Shown: in pieces, positions 5,434 to 12,079 of the stretch | How the letters are laid out: each line of letters starts with the position of its first letter | Position numbering within the stretch: the first letter of the stretch is position 1 | NCBI GenBank assembly: GCA_031262635.1 | Contig: JAISHN010000078.1 | Location: 1 to 16,452, forward strand | Length of the DNA stretch: 16,452 nt | Direction of reading: 5' to 3' | Source of the DNA: Holosporaceae bacterium | GTDB lineage: Bacteria > Pseudomonadota > Alphaproteobacteria > UBA3830 | Made by a program: the position numbers and the translations under genes | Notes under the pieces: model-generated | What the model was told of the DNA's origin: nothing | Databases searched by the model: none | What the model saw: only the letters and a program-made list of their open reading frames with translations

Positions 5434-6621
5434 ATGAAAAAAGCGGCGGCGTTATTGATTTTTTCCATATTGGGTTGCGGTTTGGATCGCGCGGAAGCGT
5501 GTTCGCCGGAGTCGACGGAAGCCGCTTCTTTAGAAGACAAATGTCGCGGCAAGATTTTTAAGATGTGCTCCGCCTCGCATTATAAGTTCGCAAGCGTTGA
5601 AACGCGGGCGGCCGCGGAAAAAGCGAAAGATTATTTTTCAGAAATACGTCCAAAATTAAGCGATAATTTTAAACGGCTTGATATAGACGGTTCGGTATCT
5701 GAAACCGCTATAACGAACGCCGCGACCTGGGCGACGTTTTTAGTCTACGCTTATAATGGACGCGGCGAAGAAACGCTTGCGAACGTTTTATTTGAAGAGG
5801 CGGTTAGCAGAGCGGCGATCTGGACTGCGACGTTTGCGACCGGCGAAGCGACCGAAGAGGACGAAAATTTTTCCACAGACCCTTTGGCGCCGGAAAGTTT
5901 TGGTTTTTTCAGAGTTCAAGCGGCGGAAAGAATGATCGGCGTCGCGAAAATTTTGAGCGAAAACCCGACGGAAGAGCCGGCGTGGATAGAAATGGAGCGG
6001 CGTTTAGAGACCGAGGGCAGATTAGAGCAAGCCTTATTGGCTCAAGCGCAGGAAGAAAATTTTGAAGACCTTATGCGATCGGCTGCGGCTATGCGCGCGG
6101 TGCGAGAATCTCTTGAATTGGGCGAACTGGGAATTCCAGAAGGATCGGCTATAGTGGTACAGTCGGTTTTTGCGTTCTTAACGCCGGTCAGAGCGGCGAC
6201 GCCGAGAATTAACGTTCGCGTGGAACATAATTTTCATTTCCCCGCGCGACGGATAAGAAGAATGCAGACGGCGATAGCAGGAACGGCGTGGACGGTCGCC
6301 TGCGATTTTATAGAAGAACATCCGCTTAGAAATCGGCGGGCTTTGGTAAGAAGAACGTCTCAAGCGCTAAGAGATTTTATTGCAAACGATATTATTGCAA
6401 TTTGGAGAGCTCCTAGACCAAGAGTTCTCGTAGATTTAAAGGAAGGAGCCATAGGAATAGAGCTTTGGCCGGCGGCGCTAGAAAACACGGACGGACGAAT
6501 GAAAGTAGAATTCGTTCGACGCGGTCGAAGACGCGCTCAAAGCGGGAGACACGTATTCAGATCTCTCTTCAGCGATTTCTTTTCAAATGCGGGAGAAAGC
6601 GTTGTCATTACCGAGATCTAG
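5434..6621 (+). CDS. Exported protein or lipoprotein of unknown function upstream of rpoH
   Basis: I do not recognise a family. The 395-residue product starts MKKAAALLIFSILGCGLD. The hydrophobic run ends in ILGC (Cys15), which fits a permissive lipobox, and an alternative signal peptidase I site AEA|C lies at residue 22, so it could be a lipoprotein or a soluble periplasmic protein. The body is rich in Ala, Glu and Arg and looks helical. Residues 255-340 are strongly basic (for example FPARRIRRM and RRALVRR), and residues 362-368 are RRGRRRA. Cysteines at 23, 37, 45 and 290 may form disulfides. AGGGAGAG (5421-5428) gives a good ribosome binding site. The 3' end overlaps rpoH by about 20 bases, so the two genes probably share a transcript and translation may be coupled. 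Confidence 0.85.
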   Translation: MKKAAALLIFSILGCGLDRAEACSPESTEAASLEDKCRGKIFKMCSASHYKFASVETRAAAEKAKDYFSEIRPKLSDNFKRLDIDGSVSETAITNAATWATFLVYAYNGRGEETLANVLFEEAVSRAAIWTATFATGEATEEDENFSTDPLAPESFGFFRVQAAERMIGVAKILSENPTEEPAWIEMERRLETEGRLEQALLAQAQEENFEDLMRSAAAMRAVRESLELGELGIPEGSAIVVQSVFAFLTPVRAATPRINVRVEHNFHFPARRIRRMQTAIAGTAWTVACDFIEEHPLRNRRALVRRTSQALRDFIANDIIAIWRAPRPRVLVDLKEGAIGIELWPAALENTDGRMKVEFVRRGRRRAQSGRHVFRSLFSDFFSNAGESVVITEI

Positions 6622-7501
6622 TTTACTAGACGGGGATTCTCTAACGTCCTATGTGTCGGGAATCAAAAAATTCCCGATGCTTGGCGAAGACGAAGAGTTT
6701 GAACTAGCCGTAAAATGGAAAGAAAAGGGCGATAGAAAAGCTCTTGAAAAAATAATCGCCAGCCATCTTCGATTGGTTGTAAAAATCGCGAACGGATACT
6801 CGGGATACGGCCTGTCTAAAGCCGATCTCATCGCCGAGGGCAACGTCGGAATAATGCGCGCGCTGCAACACTTCGATCCGTCGAAAAGATACAGGTTTTC
6901 GACTTACGCCGCTTGGTGGATAAAGTCTAAGATTCAAGATTTTATATATAATTCCTGGTCGATTGTAAAACTAGGTTCGAGCAAGAGCCATAGAAAACTC
7001 TTTTTTGGCCTTAGAAAAACCAAAAACGCTCTCGGATTAGAAAACGCGTCCGGCGCGAACGCAAATTTAATCGCCGAGAAAATGAACGTCGACAAAGAAG
7101 ACGTTATAACTATGGAAACTCGCTTTACCGCCAAAGATTTTTCTACCAATTCCGCGATAGGCAAAGATGGAAAATCCAGCTGGGAGGATCTTATAGCCGA
7201 TTCGAAGGATTCGCATGAAGCGAGCTTGTTTGAAAAACAGGAGTTCGAATATAGAAAAAAAATTCTCCATGAGGCGTTAAACACGCTTTCTCCAAAAGAA
7301 TACGACGTTTTGTGTTCGTATAGGCTGCATTCTCCGCCCAAAACCCTGCGAGAAATCGGCGAAACAATGAAGCTATCCGCCGAACGCGTCCGGCAAATAG
7401 ATAAAAAAGCGTTTTTAAAAATCCAAAAGTACGTTCGAACCGTCGAATGGAAACAGCCGGAAAACTATCGCAAGCTCGCGTGTTTCTTTATGAATGTATA
7501 A
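6602..7501 (+). CDS. rpoH: RNA polymerase sigma-32 factor (heat shock)
   Basis: RpoH directs RNA polymerase to heat-shock promoters. The product has sigma-70 region 2 (SHLRLVVKIANGYSGYGLSK, then LIAEGNVGIMRALQHFDPSK, YRFSTYAAWWIKSKIQDFI and NSWSIVKLGSS), directly followed by the RpoH box HRKLFFGLRKTK (about residues 130-141 from this start). That box separates RpoH from other group sigma factors. Region 4 ends in LREIGETMKLSAERVRQIDK, a helix-turn-helix. I chose the TTG at 6602 because GGGAG (6591-6595) sits six bases before it. The ATG at 6587 gives a product five residues longer (304) but has no ribosome binding site. Both starts lie inside the 3' end of the upstream exported-protein gene. 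The length, 299-304, is close to the usual 280-300. It converges on comM with a 42-base gap. Confidence 0.95.
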   Translation: MSLPRSSLLDGDSLTSYVSGIKKFPMLGEDEEFELAVKWKEKGDRKALEKIIASHLRLVVKIANGYSGYGLSKADLIAEGNVGIMRALQHFDPSKRYRFSTYAAWWIKSKIQDFIYNSWSIVKLGSSKSHRKLFFGLRKTKNALGLENASGANANLIAEKMNVDKEDVITMETRFTAKDFSTNSAIGKDGKSSWEDLIADSKDSHEASLFEKQEFEYRKKILHEALNTLSPKEYDVLCSYRLHSPPKTLREIGETMKLSAERVRQIDKKAFLKIQKYVRTVEWKQPENYRKLACFFMNV

Positions 7502-7543
7502 ATACCCGCAAAGCCGCCGTCGTTGTGAAAATGACGAAGCGGA

Positions 7544-9049
7544 CTAACCGATCCTTCTATAACTCAACGCTTCGGATACGTGAACGTTGTTTATGGAATC
7601 CGCGTTTTCTATATCCGCAAGCGTTCTGGCGAGTTTCACGATTCTATAATACCCGCGAGCGGAGATTTTGGCTCTATCGACGCATTTATAAAGGATTTCT
7701 TTAGCCGGAGCCGTCAAATAATGTTCAAGTTCGTGTCCGTTTGCTTCCGCGTTGGTTAAAATATCAGAATCTTTGTAGCGATCCGCTTGAATTTCCCTCG
7801 CTTTTATCACTCTAGCTCTAATTGACGACGATTTTTCAATCTCGTCCCTATTTTGAGCGAAATCCGAAACTTTTACGTCGGGAACGTCGATGAATATGTC
7901 TATTCTGTCTAACAAAGGTCCTGAAATTCTCCTCATATAATCTCTTCCGCACTTTGGCGCGAGATGGCATTCCTTGCCTTCGACTCCTAGATATCCGCAA
8001 CGACAGGGATTCATCGCCGCTATCAGCTGTATTCTCGCGGGATAAGTCGCGTGATTGCTCGCTCTTGCGATGGTAATCTTTCCGGTTTCCAACGGTTGTC
8101 TCAAAGCCTCCAACGCTTGGCCGGAAAACTCCGGCAGCTCGTCTAGAAATAAAATGCCGCGGTGAGCGAGCGATATTTCTCCAGGCTTCGCGTTCGTACC
8201 GCCGCCGACCAACGCCGCCAAAGAAGCCGAGTGATGCGGCGAGCGGTACGGTCTCTCGGTAATCAGACCGACCTCCGTCATCTGTCCGGCAAGACTATGA
8301 ATCATCGTTATTTCCAACGCTTCTTCCGACGCTACCGGAGGAAGAACGCTCGGAATTCTCGACGCGAGCAGCGATTTCCCAACTCCTGGAGGACCAAGCA
8401 TGAGCATATTGTGAGCGCCGGCGGCGGCGATTTCCATAGCTCGCTTAGCGACAGATTGCCCTTTTATATCGCTGAAACATCCGAAATTTGTAGGTTTCAC
8501 GGTTCGTTCTGAATGAAGTCGAACCACTTTTGGCAGAATCTGCTCGCCTTTTAAATGATTAACGAGAGCTAACAGGCTCTTTGGAGCCAATATCGCGTTC
8601 TCTCCAGCCCAAACGGCTTCCTGAGCGCATTCCTCTGGACATACGAAAACCGCGTTCTGAGACTTTGCGCATATAGCCGCCGGAAGAACTCCCGGGACCT
8701 TCGCAACGGCTCCGCTGAGCGATAATTCTCCAACCGCTAAGACGTTTGCGACGTCTTCCGGCGAAACTACGCCCATGGCCGCTAGAAGAGCCAACGCTAT
8801 CGGAAGATCGTAGTGACTGCCTTCCTTTTGTACGTCGGCCGGAGCGAGATTTACGGTAATTCTTTTCGACGGAAGAGAAATTCCCATCGAAAATAAACAA
8901 GCTCGGATTCTTTCTCGCGACTCCGCGACCGTTTTATCCGGCAATCCGACGATCGTAAAAGTTGGAAGCCCGTTTAGTATTTGAATCTGAACGTCTATTT
9001 CAATTGTCGAGATTCCGACAAAGGAAACTGTTTTTACGCTGGCCTGCAT
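7544..9049 (-). CDS. comM: YifB/ComM-type magnesium-chelatase-like AAA+ ATPase
   Basis: ComM is a hexameric branch-migration helicase that helps integrate incoming single-stranded DNA during transformation in several Gram-negative species. The 501-residue product is full length. An N-terminal ChlI-like/Lon-fold domain (QASVKTVSFVGI; about 1-170) precedes the AAA+ core with Walker A GPPGVGKS (219-226), RSPHHSAS (269-276), Walker B ILFLDELPEF (299-308), NPCRCGYLG (347-355) with nearby cysteines, and DRIDI (381-385). The C-terminal domain ends in ALSYRRIG. The ATG overlaps the stop codon of the BON gene (TAATG), and no strong ribosome binding site precedes it, so it is probably translated by coupling. 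No other competence gene is visible here, so a role in DNA uptake in this organism cannot be inferred. Confidence 0.96.
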   Translation of the reverse strand: MQASVKTVSFVGISTIEIDVQIQILNGLPTFTIVGLPDKTVAESRERIRACLFSMGISLPSKRITVNLAPADVQKEGSHYDLPIALALLAAMGVVSPEDVANVLAVGELSLSGAVAKVPGVLPAAICAKSQNAVFVCPEECAQEAVWAGENAILAPKSLLALVNHLKGEQILPKVVRLHSERTVKPTNFGCFSDIKGQSVAKRAMEIAAAGAHNMLMLGPPGVGKSLLASRIPSVLPPVASEEALEITMIHSLAGQMTEVGLITERPYRSPHHSASLAALVGGGTNAKPGEISLAHRGILFLDELPEFSGQALEALRQPLETGKITIARASNHATYPARIQLIAAMNPCRCGYLGVEGKECHLAPKCGRDYMRRISGPLLDRIDIFIDVPDVKVSDFAQNRDEIEKSSSIRARVIKAREIQADRYKDSDILTNAEANGHELEHYLTAPAKEILYKCVDRAKISARGYYRIVKLARTLADIENADSINNVHVSEALSYRRIG

Positions 9050-9717
9050 TAATTGGTTTTTGTATTGTTATTATTAGCTTCGCTCGCGACGTTTTGTTCT
9101 TTTACCTCGCCGTTGTTATTTTGTTTTTCAGGTTTGATCTTTATGTAAGCGACGACTCTTTCAATTCCCGAAGTCGATCTAGCGTGGTTTATAACTACGT
9201 CTCTTTCAAATTTCGTCTGAGCCGTTCCGCAGATGTAGACTACGCCCTTAACGGTGGTCATGTCGTAGTTAGGAGAGGACACGTTTCCGTCCGCAAGCCA
9301 AGACGACCTTATTCTCGAAGTTAAAGCCGAGTCTGAAATGAAGTCTGAAGCGCTTGGTTCTTCTCCAACTTGTATTTCATAGAAAACCTGTATGCGACCT
9401 TTGACGTTGTCTTTTACGGCTTTCATGATTTTTTCGCGTTGAGATTCGTCTTTTACGTATCCGATCACGATAACCATTTCATGTTTTACGGCTAATTCAA
9501 CGTAATCCCAGAGATTTTCCTTGGCTAAGGAATATTCTATTTCTCTCTCGAGAGCCGTGTCGGAAATACCGCCGCTAAGTCCGCCGTCGTTGCGAACCGC
9601 GACGGCTCCCGCGGCCGCCGTTCCGGTGAACGCTATGGTAACCGGATCGCACGCGGCGCAGAACAACAAAGAGGCCGCCGGCAGAATACGCGTTATTTTT
9701 TTATAAGCTGTTTTCAT
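9049..9717 (-). CDS. Dual BON-domain lipoprotein, DolP-like
   Basis: BON domains bind phospholipid or attach proteins to the envelope; the E. coli relative DolP (YraP) is an outer-membrane lipoprotein that supports envelope integrity. This 222-residue protein has an N-terminal signal ending LLFCAAC (Cys23; Cys at -3 is not canonical for a lipobox). Then comes a small-residue linker TGTAAAGAVAVRNDGG like that of DolP, BON domain 1 (about 52-116, ISDTALEREIEYSL...) and BON domain 2 (about 128-195, SDSALTSRIRSSW...GVVYICG). An Asn/Glu/Lys-rich tail (196-222) is extra. GGAG (9726-9723) supports the ATG at 9717. It forms an overlapping pair with comM; dolP-like genes sit near yraN in other proteobacteria, so this may be a remnant of that cluster (inference). 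Confidence 0.9.
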   Translation of the reverse strand: MKTAYKKITRILPAASLLFCAACDPVTIAFTGTAAAGAVAVRNDGGLSGGISDTALEREIEYSLAKENLWDYVELAVKHEMVIVIGYVKDESQREKIMKAVKDNVKGRIQVFYEIQVGEEPSASDFISDSALTSRIRSSWLADGNVSSPNYDMTTVKGVVYICGTAQTKFERDVVINHARSTSGIERVVAYIKIKPEKQNNNGEVKEQNVASEANNNNTKTN

Positions 9718-9746
9718 ATTTGCTCCAAACGCTTAATAACTGGGAG

Positions 9747-9779
9747 ATTGTATCATCTTTGGCGGTTTTTGAAACCGTC
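9747..9779 (-). promoter_or_regulatory. Candidate -10 and hairpin upstream of the BON gene
   Basis: On the minus strand TACAAT (9752-9747) is a plausible -10, 30 bases before the BON start. A hairpin, GGCGGTTT / AAACCGTC (9761-9779) with a three-base loop, lies just upstream where the spacer and -35 would be. There is no recognisable -35 and no T-run on either side, so an operator-like site is more likely than a terminator. This is weak evidence. Confidence 0.25.
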
Positions 9780-9899
9780 GAGAGACATAAAGTTGCTTTT
9801 TGTCGTCGTTTCCGCGCCGCTTGATCGCCGTTTCGCAAGAATTATTTCTATTGACTTGATCTCGCAAATGCTGCTTTTTTATCGCGTAAGGAGAGACTG

Positions 9900-10601
9900 A
9901 TGTGGCAAGCTAACATTTTTACAATTTTCCCAGAGGCTTTCCCTGGAACTCTCGGAGTTTCTATCGCAAAAAAAGCTTTCGATCAAAAAAAATGGAATTT
10001 AAATGTAATAGATCTCAAAAAATTCCCCGCAAAGTCCGATCGAATCGATTCGATTCCATACGGCGGCGGAGCGGGAATGGTTCTATCGCCAGTCGTTTTT
10101 GAGAAAGCCTTCGACGTTCTTTCAAACGAAGAGAAAAATTGGAAGAAAATTTATTTTTCTCCCCGCGGCAGACAAATGAAACAGACCGATTTAGAAAAGC
10201 TTAGCGAATCTTCGGGCGTTACTATGCTTTGCGGCAGATACGAAGGAATAGACCAGAGAATTATAGATTTCTACGATATGGAAGAAATTTCCCTCGGCGA
10301 TTTTGTGCTGCTCGGAGGAGAAGTCGCCGCAATGGCGATAATCGAAGGATGCGTTCGCCTTCTGCCGGAAGTAGTCGGCAACGACGATTCGATCAAAGAC
10401 GATTCATTTCAAAACTGCCTGCTCGAGCATGATCAATACACAAAACCGCCGGTTTTCAACGGCCTGTCCGTTCCTCAAGTATTGCTGTCGGGAAATCATA
10501 AAGAAATCGCGGAATTTAGATTGAATCAATCCAAAAAAATCGTCTCAGAAAGACGACTCGATTTGTGGGATCAATATATTGAAAAAAAGCTGAGAAGCTA
10601 G
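9900..10601 (+). CDS. trmD: tRNA (guanine-37-N1)-methyltransferase
   Basis: TrmD uses S-adenosylmethionine to methylate G37 next to the anticodon, preventing +1 frameshifts. The 233-residue product shows the trefoil-knot SPOUT motifs in order: FTIFPEAFPG (7-16), SIPYGGGAGMV (51-61), YFSPRGRQM (85-93), CGRYEGIDQR (111-120), SLGDFVLLGGE (131-141), and LLEHDQYTKPP followed by VPQVLLSGNH (174-200). YTKP replaces the more usual YTRP. AAGGAGAG (9888-9895) supports the ATG. The gene is not flanked by rimM or rplS, its usual neighbours in the rpsP-rimM-trmD-rplS operon. Its TAG stop is formed at the junction with an inserted MITE-like element: TA from the target, G from the element. Confidence 0.97.
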   Translation: MWQANIFTIFPEAFPGTLGVSIAKKAFDQKKWNLNVIDLKKFPAKSDRIDSIPYGGGAGMVLSPVVFEKAFDVLSNEEKNWKKIYFSPRGRQMKQTDLEKLSESSGVTMLCGRYEGIDQRIIDFYDMEEISLGDFVLLGGEVAAMAIIEGCVRLLPEVVGNDDSIKDDSFQNCLLEHDQYTKPPVFNGLSVPQVLLSGNHKEIAEFRLNQSKKIVSERRLDLWDQYIEKKLRS

Positions 10602-10871
10602 GCTGTGTTAGGAAGAATTTTGTTCATCATCCCTTTCCGTCATCCTCGCTTCTGTTTCCCTCGTCATCCTGAGCAAAGCGAAGGATCCAGACGGCGAGTA
10701 CGCCGGAAAAGCGTATGGATCCTTCGTCGGGCTTCGCCCTCCTCTAGGATGACGGAGAAGGAAAAAACTTCGCGGCTTTGCGCTTCTGGCAACGACTTAT
10801 TGCGGAGTATAAACCTCTTGTTTCAACAAAAATAGCCTCATACCACTCATCGCATTTTTCCTAACGGAACC
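10601..10871 (+). mobile_element. MITE-like element, complete copy 2 (271 bp)
   Basis: The left end GGCTGTGTTAGGAAGAAT and the right end, read inward as GGTTCCGTTAGGAAAAAT, are inverted repeats. TA flanks both sides (10599-10600 and 10872-10873), which fits a TA target duplication. Inside are a B-type hairpin (about 10637-10756; CGTCATCC...GGATGACGG) and the 83-base right end shared with 5013-5095 (five differences). It carries no transposase. The TA duplication would fit IS630/Tc1-type or some IS5-type elements as the source of transposase; I cannot decide which. Confidence 0.8.
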
Positions 10872-10892
10872 TAATTATATAGAGAAGTTTTA

Positions 10893-10907
10893 GTTGAGCG
10901 TCTCAAC
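10893..10907. other. Short perfect hairpin beyond the glycosyltransferase stop
   Basis: GTTGAG CGT CTCAAC is a six-base stem with a three-base loop, eight bases past the stop codon of the minus-strand gene. No T-run follows on the minus strand, so an intrinsic terminator is only weakly supported. Confidence 0.3.
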
Positions 10908-10914
10908 AGTAGTA

Positions 10915-12006
10915 TTACTCCCTAATTGGAAAAATTTTTGTTAATTCTAAACTTTTACGAATTTCCCACCATCTGGCTTCCCAAGAATCAGATTCGCAAG
11001 ATTCTTTTTTCCATGGTTTTTCATGCTCATCCCAATGGATAATCGATATATCTCTACTTGCGAGTTTATTTAGACAATCGAGTGTTGAAGGCTGAAACAT
11101 TTCACGTTCTATTTTATCGCTTGTATCCGTCGCGACAGTAGATAAAAATCTTTCATACTCAATTTCGCCTTTATCGCGTCCTAATTTTAGAGATATTTTA
11201 TCTGCCGACAATATGTCTTGCGGCGTAGCGTTCCATTCAGGCGAGAAGAAGTAAATTTTTTTTCTTTTTAAATCTTTCAATACTGAGGTAAAAGCATATT
11301 CGTCTGAATCAAAATGCGGAAATTTTATTCTATCGCGTAAAATGAGTTCCATATTCCAGAATACTACCCCTCCGTGCGCTTCAGCCATTCCGTATCCTGG
11401 CTTTGTAGGCGGAGAACCTCTTAAAGACTCGCTGAATATCGCGCCAACTCCGCCTAGTAAATCGTATTCTTTAGAACTACCCGCTTGCTTAAAAAAGTTC
11501 AAATTAGCGCTAATGATTGGTTGATTTTCTTTTTCCTGAAAACATTCTTGATATAATAGTCTTATATCTTTCAAAATGATAAGATCACTGTCCAAGTATA
11601 TAAATTCTTTGATTTTCATCACCTCTTCAAGACAGAGTTGCCAGATTTCTGGGAAAAACGTATGAAAGCAAACCAATTTATTGAAATAACTTCCATCAGG
11701 AGCTATGCGCGCGCATTCAGACATGATTTCGCTAAACTTAGGAGAATTCAAATCAATTAAACAAATTTTCGTTTTATCGTCTTGGAATTTTTTCAATTTT
11801 TCCTGATTTTCACCAGAAACTTCATATACAAAAATTATAATGGTATTTGTAAATCCATCATGAGAGCTAGTGTTTTTTAACGACTGAATCGCTACGGCGG
11901 TAGGCTCGACGTAACTATTATTAGTAGTCATAACAAAATTCATATTCATTGAACAACTGTTTACAAACGTTACAAAAAAATAAAATAAGCTAAAAACTTT
12001 TTTCAT
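10915..12006 (-). CDS. GT8-like glycosyltransferase with an N-terminal export signal
   Basis: The 363-residue protein fits the GT-A fold of family 8, retaining transferases that use UDP-sugars. It has an N-terminal Rossmann start MNFVMTTNNSYVEPTAVAIQ (22-41), the metal-binding DxD motif in YLDSDLIIL (137-145), GGVVFWN (212-218) and the C-terminal IIHWDEHEKPW (322-332), which matches the HxxxxKPW-type metal and substrate site. Typical GT8 proteins start about where Met20 or Met22 lies. The 19 residues before that (KK, then FSLFYFFVTFV) look like a Sec signal. Neither start has a clear ribosome binding site, so a start at Met20 (11949) without the signal is possible. The base composition is AT-richer than that of uvrD. 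The gene has its own promoter at the end of uvrD. If exported, it would lack nucleotide sugar in the periplasm, so the likely site of action would be the host (inference). Confidence 0.82.
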   Translation of the reverse strand: MKKVFSLFYFFVTFVNSCSMNMNFVMTTNNSYVEPTAVAIQSLKNTSSHDGFTNTIIIFVYEVSGENQEKLKKFQDDKTKICLIDLNSPKFSEIMSECARIAPDGSYFNKLVCFHTFFPEIWQLCLEEVMKIKEFIYLDSDLIILKDIRLLYQECFQEKENQPIISANLNFFKQAGSSKEYDLLGGVGAIFSESLRGSPPTKPGYGMAEAHGGVVFWNMELILRDRIKFPHFDSDEYAFTSVLKDLKRKKIYFFSPEWNATPQDILSADKISLKLGRDKGEIEYERFLSTVATDTSDKIEREMFQPSTLDCLNKLASRDISIIHWDEHEKPWKKESCESDSWEARWWEIRKSLELTKIFPIRE

Positions 12007-12050
12007 TATATTTATCTTTGATATGTAAATGCTAAAAAAATAATATAACT

Positions 12051-12079
12051 ATTATATAGTATTATATGTTGGTTGTCTA
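12051..12079 (-). promoter_or_regulatory. Sigma-70-type promoter for the glycosyltransferase gene
   Basis: On the minus strand TAGACA (12079-12074) and TATAAT (12056-12051) are separated by exactly 17 bases, a near-consensus promoter. The first three bases of the -35 are the TAG stop codon of uvrD. Transcription would begin near 12044, leaving a leader of about 38 bases before the ATG at 12006. A second TATAAT at 12066-12061 has no suitable -35. Confidence 0.6.

Noticed and set aside
7502..7543. Bidirectional terminator in the rpoH/comM convergent gap
   Set aside because: The 42-base gap has only a weak CGTC/GACG pairing without a T-run on either side.
9049..9717. Assignment of the BON gene as osmY
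   Set aside because: OsmY is a soluble periplasmic protein. The N-terminal Cys region and the TGTAAAGAVAV linker match the lipoprotein DolP better, and the tail differs from both, so no symbol is given.
9761..9779. Intrinsic terminator between trmD and the BON gene
   Set aside because: The stem is real but no T-run follows on either strand, and both flanking genes start here, not end.
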